39,303 bases of DNA from Halomonas getboli (lineage in GTDB: Bacteria > Pseudomonadota > Gammaproteobacteria > Pseudomonadales > Halomonadaceae). Shown here piece by piece: positions 8,044-16,953 of this stretch. The stretch is taken from NCBI RefSeq assembly GCF_023094245.1, contig NZ_JALMEW010000013.1, positions 1-39,303 of the forward strand, given 5' to 3'. A program made the translations under genes and the position numbers. Within the stretch, counting starts at the first letter, position 1; each line of letters opens with the position of its first letter. The notes under the pieces are model-generated. The model ran no database searches, was not told the origin of the DNA, and saw only the letters and a list, made by a program, of their open reading frames with translations.

Positions 8044-8663
8044 GAGAACACCTCGAGGCCATGATCCGCTCGGCCCTGGCGCCCTACATCGAGCGCATCG
8101 CCGCCCTCGAGGACGAGGTCGACGACCTGCATCGACGGGCCCGCAACCAGGGCCGGCGGGGCGTCTGCGTGGCGGTCGATCACGACCAGGCGCTGTGCCG
8201 GGTGCGCCACGGCGGCAACACCACGCCCTGGATCAAGTGGGCGAGCTCGGCGGCCGGCGAGGTCAGCGAGTGGCGCCCGCCGTCGATCGGCGAGGGCTGC
8301 CAGCTGGTCAGCTATGGCGCCGGCGACGACGGCGCGCAAATGGTCGCGGTGTTTGGCCTGGCCACGTCCGCTCATCCGCCGCCCGGCGCCTCGGGCACCC
8401 TGCACCGGCTCCAGTACAAGGACGGCGCTCGGCAGAGCTACGACTTCGCCGCGCACGCCTGGGAGTGGGTCAATGCCAGCACGACGATCAAGCATGACCG
8501 TGATGGCATCGAGCTGATGCACGGCGGCAATGGCATCCGCATCGACGCCAGCGGCGTGCACCTGATCGGCGCCGGGGTGGACCACGACGGCACCGACATC
8601 GGCAAGACCCACAAGCATGGCGGCGTCGTCGCCGGCAACAGCAAAACGGACGTTCCCTCATGA
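8040..8663 (+). CDS. V: Baseplate assembly protein V (tail spike, P2 gpV)
   Basis: This is the central membrane-piercing spike below the tail tube in contractile tails. The 207-aa protein is almost the length of P2 gpV (211). An N-terminal coiled helix is followed by an OB-fold region (RGVCVAVDHDQALCRVR). A repetitive beta-helical C-terminus follows (TTIKHDRDGIELMHGGNGIRIDASGVHLIG). It ends in an HKHGGVV motif, whose His residues bind the tip iron in P2 gpV-type spikes. The start at 8040 overlaps the previous stop by ATGA and matches the family length. The W, J and I genes follow in the P2 order. Confidence 0.9.
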   Translation: MREHLEAMIRSALAPYIERIAALEDEVDDLHRRARNQGRRGVCVAVDHDQALCRVRHGGNTTPWIKWASSAAGEVSEWRPPSIGEGCQLVSYGAGDDGAQMVAVFGLATSAHPPPGASGTLHRLQYKDGARQSYDFAAHAWEWVNASTTIKHDRDGIELMHGGNGIRIDASGVHLIGAGVDHDGTDIGKTHKHGGVVAGNSKTDVPS

Positions 8664-8992
8664 TCGGCATCGACCCTCGCACCGGGCGCACCATCGACGC
8701 CTGGGAGCAGTTCGTCTCGCGCGTCGCCCAGGTGATGACGACGCCGATCGGCGGCCGGGAGAAGCGCCGCGACTTCGGCTGCCGGATCCCCGAGACCCTG
8801 GCCCAGAACACCGGCGACGACCTGCTGCTCCTGGCGCAGAGCTACGCCATCGAGGCGTTCTACAACCCCGCCAATGGCCTCGAGGAATTCACGCCCAGCC
8901 GGTGCGTGGCCAGCCGCCATGCCAGCGGCATCCGCCTGCGCTTCGAGGGCACCTGGCGACACCAGCAAACCACCTTTGAGGTCACCGCCTGA
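8660..8992 (+). CDS. W: Baseplate wedge protein W (P2 gpW / T4 gp25-like)
   Basis: The 110-aa protein is the small wedge component of the P2-type baseplate and belongs to the gp25/lysozyme-like superfamily without lytic activity. Hallmarks visible here are the N-terminal MIGIDPRTGRTIDAWEQ, the central TTPIGGREKRRDFGCRIPE and the EAFYNPANGLEEF segment. Length agrees with P2 gpW (115). Start and stop codons overlap those of V and J, consistent with one polycistronic baseplate mRNA. Confidence 0.92.
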   Translation: MIGIDPRTGRTIDAWEQFVSRVAQVMTTPIGGREKRRDFGCRIPETLAQNTGDDLLLLAQSYAIEAFYNPANGLEEFTPSRCVASRHASGIRLRFEGTWRHQQTTFEVTA

Positions 8993-9987
8993 TGCTGATT
9001 CCCGGACAGAACCGCCTGGCCGACCCGGAGATCGTCCAGGGCGAGACCTTCGAGACGATGCTGGCCAGCTTCAAGGCCGCGGTGGTGGCCCACATCGCCG
9101 AGGGCGACGAGACCCTGGCGGCCCAGGTGGGCGAGACCCTCGACAACGAGGCCGAGGTCTCCACCAAGCTGATCGAGGCCTGCGTCGTCGTGCTGCAGAC
9201 CAAGATCCGCGACGACAACGAGAAGATTCGCCAGGAGCTGGCCTGGTGGGCCACCGGCTCGAACCTGGACGCCAAGGTCGCCGACCTGAGCATCGCGCGC
9301 CAGACGCTCCAGGAGGGCGATCCCGACGCCTTCCCGCCGGTCGAGCCGGTCCTCGAGGAGGACGAGCACCTGCGGCTGCGCTACTTCCTCGCGCCCCACG
9401 CCCCGGCCGCCGGCTCGCGCATGCACTACCGCAGCGAGATCCTGACCCTGGACGAGCGCGCCAACGTGAGCGTGGAGACGCCCGAGGCCGGCGTGGTTCA
9501 GGTGACCTACCGGCTCGACCCCGAGGGCAACGCGGCGAAGATCAAGGACGGCAACGGCCGAATGGTCAACCCCGGCACCGGCGAAGTGCTGGTCACGGTG
9601 CTGGCCCGGGAGGGCAACGGCGTGCCCGATGCCGCGCTGTTGGACGCCGTGCGCGATCACTTCGCCCGGCCCGACGTGGTGCCCGAGACCGACCAGGTGA
9701 CGGTCCAGGGCGCCGAGTCGGTCGACTACCAGATCCGCGCGCGGGCCTACATCTACCCCGGCCCGGACGCGGCGCTGACCAAGGAAAGCGCCGAGGCGCA
9801 GCTGCAGGCCTACGCCGACGACAACCACGCCCTGGGCGGCTCGGTCGAGCCCAGCTGGATCTATCACGAGCTCCACCAAGGCGGCGCGGTCAAGGTCGAG
9901 CTGCTCGAGCCGCTGGCCGCGGTCACGGCGACTGACCAGCAGGCGCCGTACTGCACCAGCGTGGACGTCGAGGTGCTGACGCTATGA
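8992..9987 (+). CDS. J: Baseplate assembly protein J (P2 gpJ)
   Basis: This is the outer baseplate wedge protein that links the central hub to the fibres. The 331-aa protein is slightly longer than P2 gpJ (302). It has the family's acidic N-terminus, the LAWWATGSNLD segment, the LRLRYFLAPHAPAAGSRMHYR motif and the C-terminal VDYQIRARAYIYPGPD strand pattern. It overlaps W at the start and I at the end by four bases (ATGA). Confidence 0.92.
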   Translation: MLIPGQNRLADPEIVQGETFETMLASFKAAVVAHIAEGDETLAAQVGETLDNEAEVSTKLIEACVVVLQTKIRDDNEKIRQELAWWATGSNLDAKVADLSIARQTLQEGDPDAFPPVEPVLEEDEHLRLRYFLAPHAPAAGSRMHYRSEILTLDERANVSVETPEAGVVQVTYRLDPEGNAAKIKDGNGRMVNPGTGEVLVTVLAREGNGVPDAALLDAVRDHFARPDVVPETDQVTVQGAESVDYQIRARAYIYPGPDAALTKESAEAQLQAYADDNHALGGSVEPSWIYHELHQGGAVKVELLEPLAAVTATDQQAPYCTSVDVEVLTL

Positions 9988-10718
9988 GCGACGACCAGGA
10001 CCGCTACGATCACCACAGCCTGCTTCCGGAGAACAGCACCCGCCTCGAGCGGGGTCTCGAGCGCGCCTTTCGCCAGCTCCTGGAGAGCATCGAGTCGCCG
10101 CACCCGCACCTGCTGGACCCGCAGCGCACGCCGGTAGCGTTCCTGCCGTACCTCGGCGCGGATCACGGCGTCAGCGAGTGGGATCCGCACGCCAGCGAGG
10201 CCGAGAAGCGGCGCACCGTGGCGGCGGCCTGGCCGACCAAGCGCCTCGCCGGCACCCGCGAGGCGCTCGAGCTTGCCGTGCGCTCCCTGGGCCTCGAGCC
10301 CGAGGTGATCCCCTGGCACCAGGAAGACCCGACCGGCGACCCGTATCACGTGCACGTCATCGCCGTGAACAGCGACGTGCTGGGCGCCGATGCCCAGCAG
10401 CGCCTCGAGCGGCGCCTGGCCGAGGCCAAGGCCGAGCGCGACGTGCTGACGCTGGAGATCGTCGGCGAGTCCCGCGGCTGGGCCTACGTCGGCGCCGTCA
10501 CCTACGACGGCGACCTGACCGCGGTCTACCCCTATGCCGCGGAAGACGCCGAGGTGACCGGGCCGTTCTTCGTCGGTATCGGCGTCGATGTTGTGGACAC
10601 CGCGACTGTTTACCCGATGCGCAATCAGACAGGCCGCCTGACCATAGACGGCCATCTCTATCGAACGGCCAACGGTGCGGCTCTTAGACTCAATGCGAGG
10701 TTGCCAGACAATGGCTGA
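9984..10718 (+). CDS. I: Tail protein I (P2 gpI)
   Basis: This baseplate component connects the J wedge to the tail fibres. The N-terminal two thirds match the Phage_tail_I family (LLPENSTRLERGLERAF, the LGADHGVSEWDP motif and RLAGTREALELAVRSLG). At 244 aa it is longer than P2 gpI (176). The extra C-terminus (from about residue 165) is beta-rich and extends into the start of the fibre gene. From about 10600 GC content drops, so the 3' end appears to belong to a more variable host-range segment. It overlaps the next gene by eight bases. Confidence 0.88.
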   Translation: MSDDQDRYDHHSLLPENSTRLERGLERAFRQLLESIESPHPHLLDPQRTPVAFLPYLGADHGVSEWDPHASEAEKRRTVAAAWPTKRLAGTREALELAVRSLGLEPEVIPWHQEDPTGDPYHVHVIAVNSDVLGADAQQRLERRLAEAKAERDVLTLEIVGESRGWAYVGAVTYDGDLTAVYPYAAEDAEVTGPFFVGIGVDVVDTATVYPMRNQTGRLTIDGHLYRTANGAALRLNARLPDNG

Positions 10719-12165
10719 GAACGACGAAATTCAGTTTCATGAGCTTCCCAATATGCTCGGTGACGAGCTAGCCGACGACGACCAGATTCTGGTCCATGAC
10801 AGCAGCGATACGGTTTCGTCGTTATATGGCGGGGAGAAGCGAATGTCGGTCGCTGAGTACCGTGCCAGCCAGATCCTGGCGCCGATCGCGGCGGCAGTTC
10901 AGGCCGCCAACGAGCAGACCACCCGGCTCAACCGCAGCTTTTCCGTGCGGCCCTACAACGGCGAGAGTCTGCGTGCGGATTTCGAGGCCCAAGCCTACGG
11001 CCTTGGCGACACCACCGGCATCAGCCGCGCGGTGGGCGAGGGGGAGATGTTCACCGTGCAGCGGGCGACACCGAAGCATGTGTTCCAGCCGGTCGCCGGC
11101 GGCGCGATCCAGCTCGTCGAGGTACCGCCGGATACCCTGGCCCATGAGTGGGACCCGGTGACGGGGGAATATCTGGGGGTGTTGATTGAGGAGAGTCGGA
11201 CGAATCTGGAGCCAGATTCATCAGATTTCACAGCGTGGACATCTACGAATGGATACCTGACGGATACGGGCGCGACAGCGTTGGGAGGATTGAGCGTCTA
11301 TCGCGCATCCCACGACGGTAACGGAAGCAGCGTTACAGCGCGCACGCCGCTACGATATTCGCAACCGAGGGAGACGGCCATTGCTGTAAGCGGCTTTGTG
11401 AAGAACGAAGCCGCCACTCAGATAAAACTTCATCTGGGCGATAACGGCATTTCGGGTTATGCCCGCGTAGTTATAGACACCGCTACAGGCGCTGTGATTC
11501 TGGACGAGCATAGCAACTGGGCAGGCGCCGGCAGCGTTGGAGCCAAATATGTAGGTGATGGCTGGTATCGCATTTGGGTCGTCTCTACTGTGCCTGCGGC
11601 AGGGTCAGCAACTCAAGAGATTATGGTCATCGGAGACGGAGACCTCCTGTTCACCGGAATACAAAAAGAAGAAGGCACCTTCCCCACCAGCTATATCCCC
11701 ACGGCGGGGAGTGCGGTGACGCGGGCGGCGGATGATGTGTCGCATTCGGCCGGCGAAGAGTATGCACCAACAGGATCAACGTGGGTTGTGGAGCTGGATG
11801 ATGCAAAAGGGGAATCCCCATTTATAATTTCGACAGATAATGAAGAGTTCTCGCCTCTCTATATCTCTAGTGGTGGAAATTTTGCCGTCGATTTACGGGG
11901 CGTGGGGCATATTATTTTATCCACCTCAATCAGCCGGCTTGGTAAGAGAAAAGTGGCTGTTAGCCTCGGTGTTAATGAGGTGTTGATCGCAGCGGACGGG
12001 GCGTCTGAGAGCATCGCATCAGGCTTATCGCTAGAATATCCGGCAAATGACATGCTTTTGGGCAGCAGGGCAAATGGCACGCGACACATGAACGGCCACA
12101 TCAAGCGCTTTGAATACATCCCCGAGTCCCGCACCGCTGCCCAGCTTGAGGAGATGACCGCATGA
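10711..12165 (+). CDS. Tail fibre / receptor-binding protein with spike and lectin-like domains
   Basis: The 484-aa protein probably binds the host surface. The N-terminus (to about residue 95) looks like an attachment region. The middle (about 150-350) resembles the phage spike/CBM-like domain, with ESRTNLEPDSSDF and later YVGDGWYRIWVVST and GTFPTSYIPTAGSAVTRAADD. The C-terminal 120 residues look like a concanavalin/LamG-type jelly roll (HMNGHIKRFEYIPESRTAAQLEEM). GC content from about 11200 is clearly below that of flanking structural genes, a common sign of exchange in host-range modules. The ATG at 10711 is chosen over the upstream ATG at 10675 because a GAGG lies before it and the overlap with I is minimal. 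Confidence 0.8.
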   Translation: MAENDEIQFHELPNMLGDELADDDQILVHDSSDTVSSLYGGEKRMSVAEYRASQILAPIAAAVQAANEQTTRLNRSFSVRPYNGESLRADFEAQAYGLGDTTGISRAVGEGEMFTVQRATPKHVFQPVAGGAIQLVEVPPDTLAHEWDPVTGEYLGVLIEESRTNLEPDSSDFTAWTSTNGYLTDTGATALGGLSVYRASHDGNGSSVTARTPLRYSQPRETAIAVSGFVKNEAATQIKLHLGDNGISGYARVVIDTATGAVILDEHSNWAGAGSVGAKYVGDGWYRIWVVSTVPAAGSATQEIMVIGDGDLLFTGIQKEEGTFPTSYIPTAGSAVTRAADDVSHSAGEEYAPTGSTWVVELDDAKGESPFIISTDNEEFSPLYISSGGNFAVDLRGVGHIILSTSISRLGKRKVAVSLGVNEVLIAADGASESIASGLSLEYPANDMLLGSRANGTRHMNGHIKRFEYIPESRTAAQLEEMTA

Positions 12166-12593
12166 GCATGACCGACGCCATTCTCTACGTGCCAGATATG
12201 CCAGCCCTTGTCGCCCACCTGGGCGACGAGCACCCGACCATGCTGGTCAGGGACGAGACCGGCGAGATCATCCAGCCGCCGGTGGTGACGGGATTCGCCC
12301 GCACCCCGGCGGCGACCAACGCTGACGGTTCGGCGCTGCTCGTCTATGCCCGCCTGCGCCCCGCCGAGATCGACCAGTGGCGCGGCATGCCTCACGTCAC
12401 CGTGTTGGCCGAGGCGCCGTACCAGGGCAAGGGCACCGCCCAGGCGGTCTATGCCCAGGTGTTCGCCGATGCCGACGCACTCGCCGCCTATGACAGCGTC
12501 TACGACCGCGCCCCGCGAGAGGTGCCGGACGGTGAGGGCGGTACAACCACCGTCACCCCGCCGGCGATGTTCGGCATCCTCGCCGGCGCCTGA
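12162..12593 (+). CDS. Hypothetical tail-fibre-associated protein
   Basis: The 143-aa protein starts at an ATGA overlap with the fibre gene; a second ATG at 12168 is also possible. Visible features are a predicted alpha/beta N-terminus (ILYVPDMPALVAHLGDEHP), a central LLVYARLRPAEIDQWRGMPHVTVLAEAPY segment and a Tyr/Ala-rich helix. GC returns to the genome norm here. Its position between the fibre and the collar fibre suggests a baseplate or fibre accessory role. I do not recognise the family. Confidence 0.65.
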   Translation: MSMTDAILYVPDMPALVAHLGDEHPTMLVRDETGEIIQPPVVTGFARTPAATNADGSALLVYARLRPAEIDQWRGMPHVTVLAEAPYQGKGTAQAVYAQVFADADALAAYDSVYDRAPREVPDGEGGTTTVTPPAMFGILAGA

Positions 12594-12623
12594 CTGCCCG
12601 CTCCATAAGCGATAGGAACCCCC

Positions 12624-13715
12624 ATGCCCCAGTTCTATACCGTCCTGACAGAGACCGGGCAAGCCAAGATGGCCAACGCCATCGCGCTCGGCACAACGAT
12701 CAACATCGCCGAGCTGGCGGTGGGAGACGGCGGCGGCACCCTGCCGCAGCCGGACAGCGACCGGACCACGCTGGTCAACCAGGTGCGCATCGCCCAGGTC
12801 AACCGCGTCGACACGGATCCCGACAACCCCGCTTGGCTGATCGTCGAGCAGGTGCTGCCGCCCGAGGTTGGCGGCTGGACGATCCGCGAGGTCGGCCTGT
12901 TCGATGACGCCGGCGACCTGATCGGCTACGGCAACTACCCCGAGACCTACAAGCCGGTCTTGAGCGAGGGCAGCGGGCGCACCCTGACCATCCGCATGGT
13001 GCTCGAGGTCAGTGACACCGCCGCGGTGACGCTGCTGGTCGACCCCAGCGTGGTGCTCGCCACCCGGGAATACGTCGACCAGGAGCGGGCCGAGCACGAA
13101 GCCAGCCGCATCCACCCGCTGGCCACCGAGACCGATCGCGGGATGGTGGTCAAGGCGACTCAGCCCGAGGTGGACGCGGGCGAGGACGATGGCAAGTTCG
13201 TCACCGCCAAGAAGCTCAAGAACTGGGCGGCGCAATGGGTCAAGCAAGCGACCGAAACCGTCGCTGGGATGCTCAAGGTCGCCACCCAGTCACAAGTCGA
13301 TGCGGGCACCGATGATACCGCGGCGGTGACGCCAAAGAAGCTGCGCTGGGGCTTCTCTATCAGCTTGGGCAGCAACGGCTATGTGGGTTTTCCGAGCTGG
13401 CTGGGGGGCGTGATTTTCCAGTGGGGCGGCGTCACCTTCACCGGCCCGGATAGCACCGGAGATAATAACCCCGCAAGCAGTACGAACCATGTTCACCGTC
13501 GTGTCTCATTCACCTCCGCGTGGCCGATTACGTTTCCGAACTCTGTGTTCTGTGCCATAGCAACCTGTCAGGGCACTAATTCAGAAGCTGAGGAGCTGGT
13601 ATGTGCTCTAACCGAGATCGATGTTTCCAGCTTGGAAGGTCGTGCATATCGGCTCTACGGCAGCAACACCTCGGGTGAACCAGCCCACGTCATGTTCTTC
13701 GGCGTCGGTCATTAA
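12624..13715 (+). CDS. Tail-collar fibre protein (P2 gpH-type N-terminal domain)
   Basis: The 363-aa protein begins with the tail-collar fibre domain that anchors P2-like side fibres to the baseplate. [35 protein letters not shown] and [29 protein letters not shown] cover about residues 1-110. The middle has two similar modules ([31 protein letters not shown] and [31 protein letters not shown]), typical fibre-shaft repeats. The C-terminal tip (from about residue 270) is AT-richer and looks recently exchanged. It is followed by a fibre assembly gene, the usual pairing. Confidence 0.88.
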   Translation: MPQFYTVLTETGQAKMANAIALGTTINIAELAVGDGGGTLPQPDSDRTTLVNQVRIAQVNRVDTDPDNPAWLIVEQVLPPEVGGWTIREVGLFDDAGDLIGYGNYPETYKPVLSEGSGRTLTIRMVLEVSDTAAVTLLVDPSVVLATREYVDQERAEHEASRIHPLATETDRGMVVKATQPEVDAGEDDGKFVTAKKLKNWAAQWVKQATETVAGMLKVATQSQVDAGTDDTAAVTPKKLRWGFSISLGSNGYVGFPSWLGGVIFQWGGVTFTGPDSTGDNNPASSTNHVHRRVSFTSAWPITFPNSVFCAIATCQGTNSEAEELVCALTEIDVSSLEGRAYRLYGSNTSGEPAHVMFFGVGH

Positions 13716-13729
13716 CGCGGAGTTATTCC

Positions 13730-14335
13730 ATGTTCTACAGCGCTTCCGAAAACCGCTTCTACGATCCCGCGTTCAAGTCTCGCTATGAGGCGAGCGGGAC
13801 TTGGCCGGTCGATGCCATCGAAGTCACAGAGGACGAATGGCAGACGTATGGCGCCGGAGAGTCCCCGGCGGGGAAAGTGCGCGGGGCGACGGCAGAGGGG
13901 CGCCCGACTTGGGTCGATATTCCCCCGGTCGAGATGACGCTCGAAGCCCTCGCCGCCCGCAAGCGCGCCGAGATCTTCGCCAGTCGCGACGCCGCCTTTG
14001 CCGCCGGGATGGACTACACCCTGCCCGATGGCTCCGCCGACGTGGTGCAGACCCGGCCGCAGGACCAGATCAACCTGCTGGGACTGGGCATCAAGGCCGA
14101 GCGGCTCGTGAACCAGGGCGTCACCGACGAGGTGATGGTGATCCGGGGCGAGTCCAACGTCTCCCATTCGATCACGCCGGCCGAGATGGTGACGCTGACC
14201 GATGCGGCGCTGGTCTACATCGAGGACATCTACCAGCAGGGCTGGGACCGCAAGGACACGATCGACGCGGCGCTGGCCGACGACACCCTGACCGACGACG
14301 AGAAGCGGGCGGCGCTCGAGGCCGTGACCTGGTAG
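13730..14335 (+). CDS. Tail fibre assembly chaperone (DUF4376-like C-terminus)
   Basis: This 201-aa protein probably helps fold or trimerise the preceding fibre. The N-terminus (MFYSASENRFYDPAFKSRYEASGTWPVDAIEVTEDEW) is the standard form of Tfa-like chaperones encoded just after fibre genes. The C-terminal half (LEALAARKRAEIFASRDAAFAAGMDY...LGLGIKAERLV...ITPAEMVTLTDAALVYIEDIYQQGWDRKD) matches the helical domain often called DUF4376. A ribosome binding site GGAG is present upstream. A terminator hairpin lies directly downstream and closes the fibre block. Confidence 0.82.
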   Translation: MFYSASENRFYDPAFKSRYEASGTWPVDAIEVTEDEWQTYGAGESPAGKVRGATAEGRPTWVDIPPVEMTLEALAARKRAEIFASRDAAFAAGMDYTLPDGSADVVQTRPQDQINLLGLGIKAERLVNQGVTDEVMVIRGESNVSHSITPAEMVTLTDAALVYIEDIYQQGWDRKDTIDAALADDTLTDDEKRAALEAVTW

Positions 14336-14362
14336 CGCGCCCGCCCAGCACCACCCATCCCG

Positions 14363-14385
14363 GCCGCCTGATGGCGGTTTTTTTG
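14363..14385 (+). terminator. Intrinsic terminator after the fibre assembly gene
   Basis: A short stem CCGCC/GGCGG (14364-14368 with 14373-14377) with a TGAT loop is followed by a run of seven to eight T residues. It lies about 30 bp after the fibre assembly stop and just before the sheath operon's ribosome binding site. Confidence 0.72.
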
Positions 14386-14402
14386 TGCCCGGAGAAAGCC
14401 CC

Positions 14403-14591
14403 ATGGCTACAAGCAAGCGCAAGACCTACGTGGTCCTGGTCCCGTTCCCGCGTCGCGGGCACTGGACCGCCAAGGACGACGAGCTGGAGCTGCTCGACTG
14501 CGAGGCGGCGCAGCTGCTGCGCGCTAACCGCATCGCGCTGAAATCCACCCAGGCGGTCAAGACGACCACCGCGAAGAAGGCGAGTGACTGA
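14403..14591 (+). CDS. Small hypothetical protein upstream of tail sheath (Mu gp38-like position)
   Basis: The 62-aa basic protein has strands KTYVVLVPFPRRGHW and LLDCEAAQLLRANRIAL and a Lys/Thr-rich tail. A small gene in this place, directly before the sheath, is found in Mu-like and related contractile tails (Mu gp38). I see no motif beyond size and position. The ATG at 14403 is preceded by GGAGA at a good distance; a GTG at 14385 would add six residues. The stop overlaps the sheath ATG. Confidence 0.7.
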   Translation: MATSKRKTYVVLVPFPRRGHWTAKDDELELLDCEAAQLLRANRIALKSTQAVKTTTAKKASD

Positions 14592-15763
14592 TGCCCGAGA
14601 TCATCAACTTTGAACACAACGGCGCCACGATCGAGGCCCAGCGCCCGCCGGAGCCGCTCGGCCCGCTGGGCGGCGAGGTGCTCGGCTGGGTGGTGACCGC
14701 CCCCGATCGTGACCCGTCGGTGCCGCTGAACACGCCGTTCCGCATCGCCAACCAGGCCGACGCCGCGCTGCTGGACACCACCGGCGACGAGGCCGGCACC
14801 GGCTGGCACGCCGTCAGCGAGGTGCTGAAGAAGGCCAAGGTGCCGCAGTACGTGGTGGTGGTCGAGGAAGGCCTCGACATCACCGAGACCACGGCCAATA
14901 TCATCGGCGGCATCGATGCCACCTCCGGCCAGCCGCTGGGTCTCGAGGCGCTGCCCAACGCCCAGGAGGTGCCGACCGTCTTCGCCTGCCCGGGCTACTC
15001 GCACCAGAGCGAGGTGCGCCAGGCCATGGCCAGCATGGCCAAGCGGATCATGTCGCGCTTCGTGATGGACGCGATCGACGACACCGTGGACGCGGTGACC
15101 GCCGACAGCGAGACCATCGGCGGCGAGGACACCGGCTACCGGCGCGGCTACATGGCCTACCAGATGACCGCGATCTACTCCCGCGCCGCCCTGGGCGACG
15201 TGATGATCGCGCCCTCGGTCCAGGCCATGGCGTGCTTCGCCGCCACCGACCCCTGGGTGAGTCCCGGCAACCAGGGCGTGCTGATCCAGGACGTGTCGCG
15301 CCACGTCAACTACAACATCCTGGACAAGTCCACCAACGGCGACCTGCTCAACCGCTACGGCGTGAGCTACTACGCGCGGACCAGCCTCGGCGGCTTCTCG
15401 CTGATCGGCAACCGCGGGGTGACCGGGGAGTTCATCTCCCACGTGGGCCTCGAGGACGCCATCGCGCGCAAGCTGATGAAGGCCGCGCAGAAGGGCATGG
15501 CGAAGAACCTGACCAAGTCGTTCATGGAGCAGGAGGTGCGCAAGATCAACCGCTTCGCCCAGGACCTGGTCGCCCAGGAGGTGATCCCGGCCGCGGAGAT
15601 CTACCTGCACCCGACGCTGAACACCATCGAGCGTTACAAGAACGGCAGCTGGTACGTGGTGTTCGACTACGGTCGCTACTCGCCCAACGAGCACACCATC
15701 ATTCACCTGAACGCCAAGGACGAGTTGACCGAGGAGTTCATCGAGGAGGTCCTGAATGCTTAA
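14591..15763 (+). CDS. FI: Contractile tail sheath protein (P2 gpFI family)
   Basis: This is the outer tail sheath subunit, whose contraction drives the tube into the host. The 390-aa length is near P2 FI (396). Recognisable elements are an IIGGIDATSGQPLGLEAL turn, a PTVFACPGYSHQSEVRQAM segment and a YRRGYMAYQMTAIYSRAALGDVMIAPSVQAM stretch. The C-terminal arm region is LVAQEVIPAAEIYLHPTLNT. It shows that the virion is a myovirus. It overlaps the tube gene by eight bases. Confidence 0.93.
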   Translation: MPEIINFEHNGATIEAQRPPEPLGPLGGEVLGWVVTAPDRDPSVPLNTPFRIANQADAALLDTTGDEAGTGWHAVSEVLKKAKVPQYVVVVEEGLDITETTANIIGGIDATSGQPLGLEALPNAQEVPTVFACPGYSHQSEVRQAMASMAKRIMSRFVMDAIDDTVDAVTADSETIGGEDTGYRRGYMAYQMTAIYSRAALGDVMIAPSVQAMACFAATDPWVSPGNQGVLIQDVSRHVNYNILDKSTNGDLLNRYGVSYYARTSLGGFSLIGNRGVTGEFISHVGLEDAIARKLMKAAQKGMAKNLTKSFMEQEVRKINRFAQDLVAQEVIPAAEIYLHPTLNTIERYKNGSWYVVFDYGRYSPNEHTIIHLNAKDELTEEFIEEVLNA

Positions 15764-16259
15764 CCGTCAACGGATGTCGCTCGGCGGGACCCTCTCGGGC
15801 TACCCGCTGATGCACACGCTCGAGGAGTTCGAGCCGGTCGTGCTGGAGAAGGAAATGGAGATGGCCCAGGGCGGCCGCTTCGTGCCCGAGCAGATGATGG
15901 TCGGGCTCAAGGAGATGACCTGCCGCGTCACCCTCTCGGGCGGTGGCATCGAGATCGTCGCCGCGCTGGGGATCACCGAGGGCGACACCGTCGAGCTCGA
16001 CGTGATCGAGGCCCTGAAGGACCTGGAGGGCATCAAGTACCAGGTATGGCACCGGGTATCGGGCGAGATCATCAAGCTCGAGCGCAACACGGTGAAGATG
16101 AAGGACAAGCCCCAGATGATCTACACCATCGCGCCGGTGGCCACCAGCTGCCGCGAGAACGGGGTGATCCTCCACGACATCGACCTGCGCCGCCAGGTGA
16201 TCAACCTCGGCCAGGGCGACCTGATGGAGCCCTACCGCCGTATGGTGCTGTCGCCCTGA
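15756..16259 (+). CDS. FII: Tail tube protein (P2 gpFII family)
   Basis: This is the inner tail tube subunit. The 167-aa protein is near the P2 FII length (172) and has family features including an EEFEPVVLEKEMEMAQGGRFVPEQ loop, a VTLSGGGIEIVAALGITEGD strand pair and YQVWHRVSGEIIKLERNTVKMKDKP. The C-terminus is YTIAPVATSCRENGVILHDIDLRRQVINLGQGD. It is followed by a strong terminator before the chaperone gene. Confidence 0.92.
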   Translation: MLNRQRMSLGGTLSGYPLMHTLEEFEPVVLEKEMEMAQGGRFVPEQMMVGLKEMTCRVTLSGGGIEIVAALGITEGDTVELDVIEALKDLEGIKYQVWHRVSGEIIKLERNTVKMKDKPQMIYTIAPVATSCRENGVILHDIDLRRQVINLGQGDLMEPYRRMVLSP

Positions 16260-16281
16260 CGTCGCCGCCCTGAGCCACCCC

Positions 16282-16314
16282 GGGCCGCCTGCCGAGCAGG
16301 CGGCCCTTTCTTTT
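16282..16314 (+). terminator. Strong intrinsic terminator after the tube gene
   Basis: An 11-bp perfect stem GGGCCGCCTGC/GCAGGCGGCCC (16282-16292 with 16296-16306) has a three-base loop and is followed by TTTCTTTT. It separates highly expressed sheath and tube from the chaperone and tape measure genes. Confidence 0.85.
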
Positions 16315-16338
16315 GCCCGCTGAACAGGACACGCCCCC

Positions 16339-16953
16339 ATGAGCTGGACCCCGCAACCGCACCCGCTGCACTGGCCGGTGGAGATCGACGGCGAGACGCG
16401 CCACGAGCTGACCCTGCGCCCGATCCGCCACGGCGAGCACAACGAGCTGATCAAGAAGGACGACGCCGCCAAGGCCAAGTCCTCGACCGGCAAGGGCCTC
16501 GGCGATACCGCGCTGTTCCTCGCCCTGGCGGCGATGGCTACCGGCCTCGAGGAGGCCGCGCTGAAGCGCCTCAAGCGCCCCGACTACAACGGCCTCCAGC
16601 GCCGGGTGCTCGAGCTCGTCAGCCAGGACGCCGACCACTTCCTCGAGGCGCTGCCCGAGGGCGAGGAGGACGACCCGGACGCGCCGCGGCTGCTCGAGCC
16701 GCTGACCCGACCCGATGGGCGCACCCTGGAGCGGATCCCGCTCGAGGTGCCCGACCTCGAGACCACCCTGCTGATGGGGAAGATCGACGATCGCTACGAG
16801 GCGGCCGAGTTCATCACCGCCAAGTGCACCGGCCTGACCGTCCAGGAGCTGGCCGAGATGACGGTGCCCGACTGGAACACGCTGCAGGGGCGCATCGACG
16901 CTTTTTTGAACCAGGCGGGCGACTTCTTTCACGACGGGACATCGACGTCCTGA
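16339..16953 (+). CDS. E: Tail assembly chaperone, zero-frame product (P2 gpE analogue)
   Basis: The 204-aa protein lies between the tube and tape measure genes, where contractile phages encode the chaperone that coats the tape measure during tail assembly. It is helical, with a central LGDTALFLALAAMATGLEEAALKRLKRPDYNGLQRRVLELV segment and a late TGLTVQELAEMTVPDWNTLQGRIDAFLNQ. Near its end is a slippery heptamer T TTT TTG at 16902-16908 in the correct frame for -1 slippage. This would extend the protein into the overlapping frame up to 17069. The longer size than P2 gpE (91) resembles Mu-type chaperones. Confidence 0.83.
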   Translation: MSWTPQPHPLHWPVEIDGETRHELTLRPIRHGEHNELIKKDDAAKAKSSTGKGLGDTALFLALAAMATGLEEAALKRLKRPDYNGLQRRVLELVSQDADHFLEALPEGEEDDPDAPRLLEPLTRPDGRTLERIPLEVPDLETTLLMGKIDDRYEAAEFITAKCTGLTVQELAEMTVPDWNTLQGRIDAFLNQAGDFFHDGTSTS

